Origin: NCEH01 sp043195125
GTDB taxonomy: Bacteria; Pseudomonadota; Alphaproteobacteria; Rhizobiales; Xanthobacteraceae
DNA: 64,000 nucleotides
Reading direction: 5' to 3' (one strand)
Assembly (NCBI RefSeq): GCF_043195125.1
Contig: NZ_JBAFWR010000008.1
A program made the position numbers and the translations under genes. Positions within the stretch are counted from its first letter, which is position 1, and the number at the start of each line of letters is the position of its first letter. The notes beneath the pieces are model-generated. The model was not told the origin of the DNA and did not search any database. It worked only from the letters and a program-made list of their open reading frames with translations. This document shows positions 45,176-53,806 of this stretch, in pieces.

Positions 45176-45190
45176 GGTCAGGGCAAGTCC

Positions 45191-45601
45191 CTAGAGGGGG
45201 CGGTCGCGCAGTCGCTTGGCCATGGCCTGGACGGCGCGGAACTGGTCGGTGTCCACGATCTCCGCCACCGCGCGGTCGCGCTGGGAGATGTCGATACGCA
45301 GCCGGTGTACTTCGGCGGAGAGGGCCTCATTGCTGGCGGCGAGACTGCGGTTGTCCTTCTCCAGCAGCGCCTGCGCCTGCTTGAGGGCGGCGAGGGTTTC
45401 CTCAAGGTGCAGTTCGCGCGCTTCCACGCGCACGATCATCATGCCGAAGGCCTCCGCGAGCCGGCGCACGGTGTCGGGCAGCGCGCCGTCGCCGGTCATG
45501 GCGAGCAGCACGTCCACATCCTCGTAGCGGCCGCCGGAAATGGCCTCGCACAGCGATCGCAGCTGATCGAGCGCCAGGGTTTCGCTGTCGTGCTCAGCCA
45601 T
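45191..45601 (-). CDS. Coiled-coil protein of unknown function paired with the ParA-like ATPase
   Basis: A 136-residue soluble protein. Residues 1-55 form an acidic helical part (ALDQLRSLCEAISGGRYEDV, LLAMTGDGALPDTVRRLAEA). About 60-110 is a predicted coiled coil (REELHLEETLAALKQAQALL-like heptads through NEALSAEVHRLRIDI). The tail is basic. No family is recognised. Start ATG 45601 is used; ATG 45634 in frame would add 11 residues. It precedes the ATPase by 15 bases and is divergent from tssH, so it may be the ATPase's partner or adaptor. Confidence 0.65.
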   Translation of the reverse strand: MAEHDSETLALDQLRSLCEAISGGRYEDVDVLLAMTGDGALPDTVRRLAEAFGMMIVRVEARELHLEETLAALKQAQALLEKDNRSLAASNEALSAEVHRLRIDISQRDRAVAEIVDTDQFRAVQAMAKRLRDRPL

Positions 45602-46087
45602 GCTGGGTTCCGCCGCTCCCTTCCCGCTCGGCATGATCGAAGCCGCGACGTGCGGGAAAGCTAAGATGTAGCATCGAAAAATGACAGTGGCGTTTTTTAG
45701 CGCAGCATCCTGGCGCCGCCGACGACGCTCCACACCCGTCTCCCGCAGCGCAGCAACCGGCGACCCGCCCAAAAGGTGACGTGTGCCATAATGCCGCAGA
45801 TTTCGGCTTGTTTCGGGCCGTGCGCGAGCAGATGGCGACGAGGCCGGAAGGCCGTAAGCGTGCGGGCATACGGGAAAACCCGTAGGCCGCCGCGGCGGGG
45901 ATTTTTTGCTGCTCCGCCACAGCTCGCTCGCCGCCCTCGACCCCCGCCCCCGTGCGCTCGCTGACATGGCCAAACCGACATATTGTTCTAGTCATTCGTG
46001 CATAGGTTCGCGCCGCGCGGGGGATCACACCCCTCGGCGAGAGGCCTGCGCGTGCGCGCGGGCCGGATCAGCGGCGTGGGGACGACA
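45602..46087. other. 486-base divergent regulatory region between the coiled-coil gene and tssH
   Basis: No credible gene is seen on either strand. The region is less GC-rich in two places, 45,655-45,700 (near the minus-strand gene) and 45,970-46,010 (near tssH, with GACATATTGTTCTAGTC), which are the likely promoter zones. I found no clear sigma54 -24/-12 pair. It should carry the promoters for both directions of the T6SS locus. Confidence 0.5.
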
Positions 46088-48721
46088 ATGGCGGCGGTGG
46101 ATCTCAAATCATTGATTCTGCGCTTGGACGAGGTGTGCCGCGCGACCTTGGAAAGCGCTGCGGGCTTCGCCCTCATGCGCACGCACTACAATGTCGAGGT
46201 CGAGCATTGGATCGCCAAGCTGGCCGGCGAGGCCGACGCCGATTTCATCGCCGTGCTCAATCATTACGGGGTCGAGCAGGGCCGCCTCGCCGCCGATCTC
46301 AACCGCGCCCTCGACAAGATGAAGACCGGCAATGCCCGCCCGCCCGGCCTCGCGCCCGACGTGGTGGACCTCGCCAAGCAAGCCTGGCTGCTCGCCTCGC
46401 TCGACCAGGGCCAGTCGCGGGTGCGCTCGGGCCACCTCCTGTGGGCGATGGTGGCCGACGACGCGCTCGCGCGCCGCACCTATGAGATTTCCGACCAGTT
46501 CCGCCGCATCCCCGCCGACGCGCTGAAGCGCGACCTCGCTGGCCTCACCATGACCACGGGCGAGGCCAATTCCGTGGCCCGCACCGCGCAGGCGAGCGAC
46601 GGTGGCGGCAACGACATGGCCCTGCCGCGCGGCAAGGGCGCACTCGACCAGTTCACCATCGACCTCACGGCCCAGGCGCGCGCCGGCAAGATCGACCCGA
46701 TCCTCGGCCGCGACGAGGAAATCCGCCAGATCATCGACATCCTGTCGCGCCGCCGGCAGAACAATCCCATCCTCACGGGCGAGGCCGGCGTCGGCAAGAC
46801 GGCGGTCGTGGAGGGCTTCGCCCTGCGCATCGCCGCCGGCGACGTGCCGCCCGCCCTCAAGGACGTGGCCTTGCGCACGCTCGATCTCGGACTGCTGCAG
46901 GCCGGCGCCGGCATGAAGGGCGAATTCGAGAACCGCCTGCGCTCGGTGATCGACGAGACCAAGGCGAGCCCCACGCCCATCATCCTGTTCATCGACGAGG
47001 CGCATACCCTGGTGGGCGCTGGCGGCGCGGCGGGGCAGGGGGATGCAGCCAATCTCCTGAAGCCGGCGCTGGCGCGCGGCGAATTGCGCACCATCGCCGC
47101 CACCACCTGGGCCGAATACAAGAAATATTTCGAGAAGGACGCCGCCCTCACCCGGCGCTTCCAGGTGGTGAAGGTGGAGGAGCCGAGCGAGCCCACCGCC
47201 ATGGCCATGATCCGCGGCCTCGTCTCGACCCTGGAGCTGTACCACAAGGTGCGCATCCTCGATGAGGCGGTGGGCGATGCGGTGCGCCTTTCCGCCCGCT
47301 ACATCCCGGCCCGCCAGCTGCCGGACAAGGCGGTCTCCCTGCTCGATACCGCCTGCTCGCGCGTGGCGGTGAGCCAGAGCACCATCCCGGCGCCGGTGGA
47401 GGATCGCCAGCGCAAGATCTCGCTGATCGACACCGAACTCGGCATCCTGGAGCGTGAGACCCGCTCCGGCGGCGAGCATTCCGCCCGTGCCGCGGAACTT
47501 CAGGCCGAGCGCGACATCGCCACCGCTGAACTTGCCGCGCTGGAACAGCGCTGGGCCGAGGAAAAGGCGCTGGTGGCGGAGTTCGAGGCCCTGCGGGCAA
47601 AATTGGAAGATCCCGCTTTGCTGGACGACAAGGACGTGCTGCGCGCCGCCCTCCAGGACGCGGTGGCGCGCCTCAAAGCGGTGCAGGGCGAGCAGCCGCT
47701 GGTGTTCCCGGTGGTGGACGGGCAGGCGGTGGCCGAGATCGTGCAGAGCTGGACCGGCATTCCCGCCGGCCGCATGCAGTCCAACGAGATCCGCACCGTC
47801 CTCGCCCTCAAGGATGCGATGGAAAAGCGCATCATCGGCCAGTCGCACGCGCTGGAGGCGGTGGCGCAGGCGATCCGCACCTCGCGCGCCAAGCTCACCG
47901 ATCCGCGCAAGCCGGTGGGCGTGTTTCTGATGGTCGGCCTCTCCGGCACCGGCAAGACCGAGACCGCGCTGACGCTGGCGGACCTGCTCTATGGCGGCGA
48001 GCAGAACCTCACCACCATCAATATGAGCGAGTTCAAGGAAGAGCATAAGGTGAGCCTGCTCATGGGCTCGCCCCCCGGCTATGTGGGCTATGGCGAAGGC
48101 GGCATCCTCACCGAGGCGGTGCGCCGCAAGCCCTATTCCGTGGTGCTGCTGGACGAGATGGAAAAGGCCCATCCCGGCGTCCAGGACGTGTTCTACCAGG
48201 TGTTCGACAAGGGCAATATGAAGGACGGCGAAGGCCGCGACATCGACTTCAAGAACACCATCATCATCATGACGTCGAATGCCTGCACGGACCTTCTGGC
48301 GAAGCTGTGCGCCGACCCGGAGACCATGCCGGAGCCGGCGGTTCTCGCCGAGGCGCTGCGGCCGGAGCTGATGAAATATTTCAAGCCGGCCTTCCTCGGC
48401 CGCGTGACGCTGGTGCCCTATCTGCCGCTCACCGACGCCACCATCCGCACCATCGTCGGCCTGCAGCTCGGGCGCATCGCCAAGCGCGTGCGCGAGGCCT
48501 ACAAGGCCGAGTTCGCCTATGCCCCCGAGCTGGTGGAGACCATCGCCGCCCGCTGCACGGAAAGCTCCTCGGGTGCGCGCAACGTGGAGAACATCCTCTC
48601 GCGCACGCTGCTGCCGGAAATGTCCGCGCGGGTGCTGGAAAAGCTCACCGAGGGTACGCCCATCACCCGTATCCAGGTCGGCCTCGGGGAAGACGGACAT
48701 TTCACCTATGACGTCGCCTGA
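46088..48721 (+). CDS. tssH: T6SS AAA+ ATPase TssH (ClpV)
   Basis: An 877-residue ATPase that disassembles the contracted TssB/TssC sheath for recycling. The N-domain (1-155) is followed by NBD1 with Walker A GEAGVGKTAVVEG and Walker B IILFIDEAHTLVG, a coiled-coil middle domain (about 395-510) and NBD2 with GLSGTGKTETALTLADLLYG and VVLLDEMEKAHPGV. ClpV-type features separate it from ClpB. ATG 46088 starts the N-domain directly; an earlier in-frame ATG at 45998 lies in the promoter region. It heads the run of T6SS genes on the plus strand. Confidence 0.95.
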   Translation: MAAVDLKSLILRLDEVCRATLESAAGFALMRTHYNVEVEHWIAKLAGEADADFIAVLNHYGVEQGRLAADLNRALDKMKTGNARPPGLAPDVVDLAKQAWLLASLDQGQSRVRSGHLLWAMVADDALARRTYEISDQFRRIPADALKRDLAGLTMTTGEANSVARTAQASDGGGNDMALPRGKGALDQFTIDLTAQARAGKIDPILGRDEEIRQIIDILSRRRQNNPILTGEAGVGKTAVVEGFALRIAAGDVPPALKDVALRTLDLGLLQAGAGMKGEFENRLRSVIDETKASPTPIILFIDEAHTLVGAGGAAGQGDAANLLKPALARGELRTIAATTWAEYKKYFEKDAALTRRFQVVKVEEPSEPTAMAMIRGLVSTLELYHKVRILDEAVGDAVRLSARYIPARQLPDKAVSLLDTACSRVAVSQSTIPAPVEDRQRKISLIDTELGILERETRSGGEHSARAAELQAERDIATAELAALEQRWAEEKALVAEFEALRAKLEDPALLDDKDVLRAALQDAVARLKAVQGEQPLVFPVVDGQAVAEIVQSWTGIPAGRMQSNEIRTVLALKDAMEKRIIGQSHALEAVAQAIRTSRAKLTDPRKPVGVFLMVGLSGTGKTETALTLADLLYGGEQNLTTINMSEFKEEHKVSLLMGSPPGYVGYGEGGILTEAVRRKPYSVVLLDEMEKAHPGVQDVFYQVFDKGNMKDGEGRDIDFKNTIIIMTSNACTDLLAKLCADPETMPEPAVLAEALRPELMKYFKPAFLGRVTLVPYLPLTDATIRTIVGLQLGRIAKRVREAYKAEFAYAPELVETIAARCTESSSGARNVENILSRTLLPEMSARVLEKLTEGTPITRIQVGLGEDGHFTYDVA

Positions 48722-48778
48722 GCGCCATTGGCTCTTCTTGCGGCCGGCGTGCGCGCCGGCCCTGCGGAGGCGTGCCTG

Positions 48779-49162
48779 ATGCCCCCCGCCGCGCGCATGG
48801 GCGACCAGGTGCTGCAAACCGCGCCCCATTGCCATGCGCCCATGCATCCGCCGGCGCCGGTGCCCACCCCGGTGCCTCATCCCGCCACGCCGCTGGCGAT
48901 CATGAAAGGGTGCTCCACGGTGCTGATCGGCAATATGCCCGCCGCGCGCCTCACCGATACCACCATGCCCTGCATGCTCATCGGCTGCGTGCCGGGCGGG
49001 CCGGGCATGATCATGAAGGGGTCCGCAACGGTGCTGATCGGCAGCTTGCCGGCCGCGCGGGTCGGCGATTCCTCCTTGCATTCCAGCTGCGTCGCGCCGA
49101 TTCCAAGCCCCAGCGGAAGCATCCTTCCGCCGGGCTGCCCGACCGTCATCATCGGCGGCTGA
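48779..49162 (+). CDS. PAAR-like protein (DUF4150-type)
   Basis: A 127-residue protein that would cap the VgrG spike tip. PAAR-type repeats are visible: MPPAARMGDQ at the start, IMKGCSTVLIGNMPAARLTD and IMKGSATVLIGSLPAARVGD, ending with GCPTVIIGG. The Pro/His-rich part near the N-terminus (CHAPMHPPAPVPTPVPHP) and the conserved Cys and His residues fit zinc binding. No C-terminal toxin domain is attached. ATG 48779 follows GCGGAGG; an ATG at 48728 is too early for the family. It lies 57 bases behind tssH. Confidence 0.88.
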   Translation: MPPAARMGDQVLQTAPHCHAPMHPPAPVPTPVPHPATPLAIMKGCSTVLIGNMPAARLTDTTMPCMLIGCVPGGPGMIMKGSATVLIGSLPAARVGDSSLHSSCVAPIPSPSGSILPPGCPTVIIGG

Positions 49163-49167
49163 TCTCC

Positions 49168-50262
49168 ATGCGCCATGCCCATTTCGAGGCGCTTCAGCCG
49201 ATCTGCCCCGCGTGCCAGCGCCGTGGCATCGAGGCGCCGCTTCTGCTCGCGCCGGGCGCGCTGGAGGATGCCGCCGGGGTGAGTTCCGGCCTGCTGCGCT
49301 GCCCGGAGCTGGATTGCGGCATTGCCTATCCCATCATCGACGGCGCGCCGATCCTGGTGCCGGATCTCGCCGCATGGCTCGCCGCCAACGGCCACCTGCT
49401 GCTGCAGCGCCATGAGCTGCCGGATCCGGTGGAAACCGTGGTGGCGGCCGCGCTCGGGCCGGATGCGGCGTTCAACGTCATCCGCACCCAGCAGGCGAGC
49501 TACGCCCACGACCATTACGGCGATCTGGAGGAGGAGGGCGGCTCGGCCGCCGTGTTCGGACCGCCGCCGGTCGCGCCCGCGCCGCCGTCGCCCACACTGC
49601 TTTCGCCCGGCGCGGTGCGGCGGACCCTCGCCGCGGCGTTGGCGCAATTGCCGGCGGTGAACGGGCCGGTGCTCGACATCGGCTGCGCCGTGGGCCGCAC
49701 TTCGTTCGACCTTGCCGCCGCCACACCCGGGCTCGTTCTCGGCATCGATCTGAACTGGCCGCTGCTGTCCATCGGCCGGGGCATCATCGATCGCGCGCTA
49801 TTGTCCTATCCGCACCGCCGCCTCGGCATGCGGTTCGAGCGCCGCCGCCATGCGGTCTCCTTCGCCGGCAGCGAGCGGGTAGATTTCTGGATCGCCGATG
49901 CCCTCGCCCTGCCGTTCCGCGCGCAGACGTTCGATCTTGCGGTGGCGATGAATGTGATCGACTGCGTGAGCGCGCCGCCCCGGCTGATCGCCGAGATGGC
50001 GCGGATCCTGATGCGCGGGGGCGGAGCGGCGATCGCAACGCCGTTCGACTGGAGCAGCCAGGTCACCCCGCCGGAGGCGTGGGTGGACGGGCCGGCGGCC
50101 CTGGACACGCTGCTGGCGCAGATCGGCGCCCAGGCCCGCCAGGCGGGTTTCGGGGCCCTGGTGCAGACCGGACCCTCGCTCGATCTGGACTGGCAGGTGC
50201 GCCTGCACGACCGTGCTGCGATGCACTACGCGGTTCATCTTCTGACAGCTTTACTGGACTGA
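49168..50262 (+). CDS. Methyltransferase with N-terminal zinc-ribbon/Trm112-like segment
   Basis: A 364-residue soluble protein. Residues 10-75 contain paired cysteines (CPAC and LLRCPELDC) followed by IAYPIIDGAPILVPDL, the pattern of Trm112/UPF0434-like zinc ribbons. A class I SAM-dependent methyltransferase domain follows from about 165 with motif I VLDIGCAVGRTSFDLA, then VLGIDLNWPLLSI and FDLAVAMNVIDCVSAPPRL. It sits five bases after the PAAR-like gene and before hcp, so it belongs to the T6SS locus. Its substrate is unknown; it might modify a secreted protein or another locus component. Confidence 0.8.
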   Translation: MRHAHFEALQPICPACQRRGIEAPLLLAPGALEDAAGVSSGLLRCPELDCGIAYPIIDGAPILVPDLAAWLAANGHLLLQRHELPDPVETVVAAALGPDAAFNVIRTQQASYAHDHYGDLEEEGGSAAVFGPPPVAPAPPSPTLLSPGAVRRTLAAALAQLPAVNGPVLDIGCAVGRTSFDLAAATPGLVLGIDLNWPLLSIGRGIIDRALLSYPHRRLGMRFERRRHAVSFAGSERVDFWIADALALPFRAQTFDLAVAMNVIDCVSAPPRLIAEMARILMRGGGAAIATPFDWSSQVTPPEAWVDGPAALDTLLAQIGAQARQAGFGALVQTGPSLDLDWQVRLHDRAAMHYAVHLLTALLD

Positions 50263-50382
50263 TTTGGAATTTCAGGAGTACGGCTAAGCTGGTTGTACGA
50301 CTGTCAATAATGGGTGCTACAGCCAAGCCTCGATGATCTCCGCAGCCGCGCCGATCATGGGTAAAACAGGGAAACCCCCACC

Positions 50383-50859
50383 ATGGCCATCTACGTGAAT
50401 TACGACGGTATTCCGGGTGAGGCCACCCAGCAGGACCACACCAAGTGGATCGACGTGCTGTCGCTCTCCTGGGGCGTCGGCCGCGGCATCGCCACCGTCT
50501 CCGGCTCGACCAACAATCGCGAGGCGTCCGAGCCGTCGGTGAGCGAAGTGTCGATCGTCAAGATGTTCGATTCCTCTTCGCCCAAGCTGTTCACGGAATC
50601 CTGCACCGGCAACACCGGCAAGACGGTGAAGATCGACCTCACCACCACCGGCAGCCCCGGCGTGACCTATTGCACCTACACGCTGACCAATGCGCTGATC
50701 TCCTCCTATTCGGTCTCTTCCGGCGGCGACCGCCCGACGGAATCGATCTCGATCTCCTTCACCAAGCTCGAGTTCAAATTCACGCCCTACGACGACACCA
50801 ACAAGGCCGGCACCCCGGTCACCGTGTCGTACGACATGGCCACCACCAAGACCTCCTGA
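50383..50859 (+). CDS. hcp1: T6SS tube protein Hcp, copy 1
   Basis: A 158-residue protein of the Hcp family, whose hexamer rings stack into the secreted inner tube and can carry effectors in the lumen. The family pattern is clear: GEATQQDHTKWIDVLSLSWG at the N-terminus, SEPSVSEVSIVKMFDSSSPK, and the C-terminal TESISISFTKLEFKFTPYD. It differs from the second copy at 53155 by one residue (Ser versus Ala in the LFTE-S/A-CTGN segment). A ribosome site CAGGGAAACC lies upstream. A hairpin follows the gene. Confidence 0.95.
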   Translation: MAIYVNYDGIPGEATQQDHTKWIDVLSLSWGVGRGIATVSGSTNNREASEPSVSEVSIVKMFDSSSPKLFTESCTGNTGKTVKIDLTTTGSPGVTYCTYTLTNALISSYSVSSGGDRPTESISISFTKLEFKFTPYDDTNKAGTPVTVSYDMATTKTS

Positions 50860-50873
50860 TCCGACCTGGAACT

Positions 50874-50898
50874 CGGGTCGGCGCGGCGCGCCGGCCCG
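50874..50898 (+). terminator. GC-rich hairpin after hcp1
   Basis: CGGGTCGGCGC at 50874-50884 pairs with GCGCCGGCCCG at 50888-50898 around a 3-base loop. No U-tract follows, so it may act as a partial terminator or an RNA-stabilising end. A related hairpin lies at the same distance after hcp2. Confidence 0.5.
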
Positions 50899-50989
50899 GG
50901 GGCTCGCGCTTGTCAGGGACCGGGCGGATGCTGCGCGGCCGGCCCATTGAGCCTGCCGCTGCGCCCGTGGTTTTTCGAAGGGGGACGTC

Positions 50990-53080
50990 ATGGATATCAA
51001 AGAGTTCACAAAGCTCATCGAATCGACCGTGGCGGCGGCAGGTGGCGCCGATACCCTCGCGGCATGCATGACGAAGCCGGCGGGAACCCTGGTGGCCCAG
51101 TACGGCCCCCTCACCGACAAGATCATGAAGGACAAGGCCGTCGCCAAGGCGCTCGAGCTTTACGACGAGCATATGGTGCGGGTGCCGAACCAGCAGTTCG
51201 CCAACGCGCTCGCGGAACTTGCGCTGGTGGTCAACGGACTGCCGGCGCAGGCGACCACCGGCGCGACCACAGCCATGGGCGCGCTCGTGTACCAGACCCA
51301 GCGCTTCGATGCGAACCTAAGCGCCGTGCTGGCCGGCGTGAAGCCGCCGCCGGCGGGCATGATGGGCGTGCTGCTGGCGGTGATGGATACCTCGATCACC
51401 GCCGGCCTCGCCTTCGTGCCGGTGGCGGGCCCGTTCCTGGTTCCACTCTCGCAGGGCCTCGGCAGCGCCATCGGCTTCGGCATCAATGCCGGCATCCAGC
51501 GCGCAGCGGATGACCCCGCGCTTCTGTTCAACACCGGCAACGCCCAGCAGAAGGCCGACCAGAAGACGGCTATTTCCGGCAGCTCGGACGTCAATTCCGC
51601 GCAGAACCGCTCGGATGCCGCCGGGAATGCCGGCAAGGCGATCAGCAGCGGCGTTTCCAACGCTTTCGGCGCCTTCGACAAGGAAAGCACCATCGGCCAG
51701 CTGGCGGCGCAGAAGGGCATCGCCAGCCTCGTCGCCACCGGCATCGGCATGTTGGTGAAGCGCAATGAGGAATCGGTTCTGAAGAACCCCGATTCCACCA
51801 GCGGGCGTGCCTTCACCAATGTCATGATGGGGCAGGTCCAGTCGCAGAACCAGTCGGTGGCGGTGGAGATCAACAGCCTCAACAAGATCAATCTCAAGCT
51901 GCCGGACGTGCTGCGCCCGACCGCCGACCGCACGAAATTCTATCTGGACGAAAAGAAGTCGCTGGGCGATTTCCGGACCAAGACCCAGGAAATGTTCATC
52001 GCCTTCTACAAGCTGATCAGCCAGGTGATTTCGGCCGGATTGCGCGAATCCTTCAAGAGCTCGACCGATAAGATCGATCGCCCGCTCACCAACGAGCAGA
52101 AGATCGCGCTGCTTATCCTCGGTTATTTCTATGCGAAGCGCTGGGATAAGGGCGCCCAGATTGCGACCCGGACCACCGACCTCCAGCGTCTGGGCATCGA
52201 GAAGAGCGATATCGAAACGAGCATCCAGAGGAATACCGGCGATCTGGGCAATGCGCAGGGCATTGATCGCGGTCCGATCGAGGACAGGATCAGCCAACTC
52301 AATCTTGATCTGCGCACCAAGGAAGGCCAGATCGCTTCGATTCAGCAGGAAATGGCCCAGCTGATGTCGAAGAAGAACACGCTGACAGCGGTTCACACCT
52401 TCTGGCAGCAGGCGGGGAACCAGGACGACGCCCTGATGGCGACCAGTTTCGCCACCTATCAGAAAGCGAGCACCGCGCTCAGCAAGAAGAACTTCCTCGG
52501 TGCCGCCTTCACGACCTCCGACATCTCCATCGACAAGCTCGACCAGGTGAAGGCGGCCTCGAAGGAATATTTCAGTGCCCTGAAGGACGCCCTCGTGTCG
52601 GACATTTCGACCGCCATGAACAAGGGCAACGAAGGGATCATGAACGACAAAGACATGGTCGAGATGTGGAAGGTCTATATCGGCGCCAACCTCATCATCA
52701 ATCAGACGCTGCGGGATGCGAAGCTGAAGGAAACCAGCAAGCTCACGCGCTTCTCGCGCGCCATCACACCCACCACCGACGCCACGTCCATCGACAGCCG
52801 CTACATCCAGATGCTGGAAGACGCCGGCTTCATCGAGCGTTATGTCGGCACCTTCGGCGTGGTGACGAAGGCGAAGAAGGCGACGCTGGCCGCGACCGGC
52901 CGACTGCGCTGGTCGGTAAGCCCGAGCAATACCGAGCGCGCGATGGTCATTGCATTCTGCACCGTGGTGGCCTTCTCATTGGACGTCGGCAAGATTTCGT
53001 TGGGCTTCTGCAGTTGGAAGGAAACAAAGCTTGCCCTCAATGAGGTCTGCAAGACGATCTCCAACACAGCGGTCAAATGA
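50990..53080 (+). CDS. Large protein of unknown function between the two hcp genes, candidate T6SS effector
   Basis: A 696-residue protein with no recognised family. There is no signal peptide. A long Ala/Gly-rich hydrophobic stretch at about 124-168 (MMGVLLAVMDTSITAGLAFV, VPVAGPFLVPLSQGLGSAIG) and a second near 240-258 (GIASLVATGIGMLVK) look membrane-inserting. A central coiled coil spans about 395-465 (QLNLDLRTKEGQIASIQQEM). The C-terminus has another hydrophobic patch (AMVIAFCTVVAFSLDV). ATG 50990 follows AAGGGGG. Position between hcp copies and the membrane-active look suggest a pore-forming or membrane-targeting effector, but a structural or chaperone role is possible. No adjacent immunity gene is evident, which is unusual for an antibacterial toxin. 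Confidence 0.6.
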   Translation: MDIKEFTKLIESTVAAAGGADTLAACMTKPAGTLVAQYGPLTDKIMKDKAVAKALELYDEHMVRVPNQQFANALAELALVVNGLPAQATTGATTAMGALVYQTQRFDANLSAVLAGVKPPPAGMMGVLLAVMDTSITAGLAFVPVAGPFLVPLSQGLGSAIGFGINAGIQRAADDPALLFNTGNAQQKADQKTAISGSSDVNSAQNRSDAAGNAGKAISSGVSNAFGAFDKESTIGQLAAQKGIASLVATGIGMLVKRNEESVLKNPDSTSGRAFTNVMMGQVQSQNQSVAVEINSLNKINLKLPDVLRPTADRTKFYLDEKKSLGDFRTKTQEMFIAFYKLISQVISAGLRESFKSSTDKIDRPLTNEQKIALLILGYFYAKRWDKGAQIATRTTDLQRLGIEKSDIETSIQRNTGDLGNAQGIDRGPIEDRISQLNLDLRTKEGQIASIQQEMAQLMSKKNTLTAVHTFWQQAGNQDDALMATSFATYQKASTALSKKNFLGAAFTTSDISIDKLDQVKAASKEYFSALKDALVSDISTAMNKGNEGIMNDKDMVEMWKVYIGANLIINQTLRDAKLKETSKLTRFSRAITPTTDATSIDSRYIQMLEDAGFIERYVGTFGVVTKAKKATLAATGRLRWSVSPSNTERAMVIAFCTVVAFSLDVGKISLGFCSWKETKLALNEVCKTISNTAVK

Positions 53081-53154
53081 TTTGACCTCCGGCCTCATTC
53101 AGAAAGGCTGGAGTTCAATTTTTCCCAACCGGTTAAAATAGCAGGAGGGCAGCA

Positions 53155-53631
53155 ATGGCCATTTATGTAAATTACGACGGCATTCCGGGCGAAGCCACGC
53201 AGCAGGACCACACCAAGTGGATCGACGTGCTGTCGCTCTCGTGGGGCGTCGGCCGCGGCATCGCCACCGTTTCCGGCTCCACCAACAATCGCGAAGCCTC
53301 CGAGCCGTCCGTGAGCGAAGTGTCGATCGTCAAGATGTTCGACTCCTCCTCGCCCAAGCTGTTCACGGAAGCCTGCACCGGCAACACCGGCAAGACGGTG
53401 AAGATCGACCTCACCACCACCGGCAGCCCCGGCGTGACCTATTGCACCTACACGCTGACCAATGCCCTGATCTCGTCCTATTCGGTCTCCTCCGGCGGCG
53501 ACCGCCCGACGGAATCGATCTCGATCTCCTTCACCAAGCTCGAGTTCAAATTCACGCCCTACGACGACACCAACAAGGCCGGCACCCCGGTCACCGTGTC
53601 GTACGACATGGCCACCACCAAGACCTCCTGA
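53155..53631 (+). CDS. hcp2: T6SS tube protein Hcp, copy 2
   Basis: A 158-residue protein identical to the first Hcp except for Ala instead of Ser at one position (residue 69 or so). At DNA level I count 19 differences over 477 bases, 18 of them silent; they are spread over the first two thirds, and the last 140 or so bases, plus a few after the stop, are identical. It has its own ribosome site (GCAGGAGGG) 74 bases after the unknown gene. The copies flank that gene as direct repeats. Confidence 0.95.
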   Translation: MAIYVNYDGIPGEATQQDHTKWIDVLSLSWGVGRGIATVSGSTNNREASEPSVSEVSIVKMFDSSSPKLFTEACTGNTGKTVKIDLTTTGSPGVTYCTYTLTNALISSYSVSSGGDRPTESISISFTKLEFKFTPYDDTNKAGTPVTVSYDMATTKTS

Positions 53632-53645
53632 TCCGAGGCGGTACC

Positions 53646-53671
53646 GGGGTCGGCGCGGGTGCGCCGGCCCC
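53646..53671 (+). terminator. GC-rich hairpin after hcp2
   Basis: GGGGTCGGCGC at 53646-53656 pairs with GCGCCGGCCCC at 53661-53671 around a GGGT loop. It matches the hairpin after hcp1 in core sequence (GGGTCGGCGC and GCGCCGGCCC) and distance, showing that the duplication covered more than the coding region. No clear U-tract follows. Confidence 0.5.
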
Positions 53672-53806
53672 TCGCTTCCAGCCGGGATGCGGGGCGCGCG
53701 CCATCGCATTCCGGCTTTGCCGGTTCCGGCATCACGCTACACTGTGCCGCGCTAAACTTGCGCCGCGGGACGCCAATCGGGCCTCGCGCGCCACGGGACC
53801 TGACCC

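Larger units (their letters stand above)
50383..53631 (+). repeat. Direct repeat pair formed by the two hcp genes
   Basis: The 477-base hcp units at 50383-50859 and 53155-53631 are direct repeats 2.3 kb apart enclosing one complete gene, and each is followed by a similar GC-rich hairpin (50874-50898; 53646-53671). Recombination between them would remove the intervening gene and leave one intact hcp. Confidence 0.8.
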
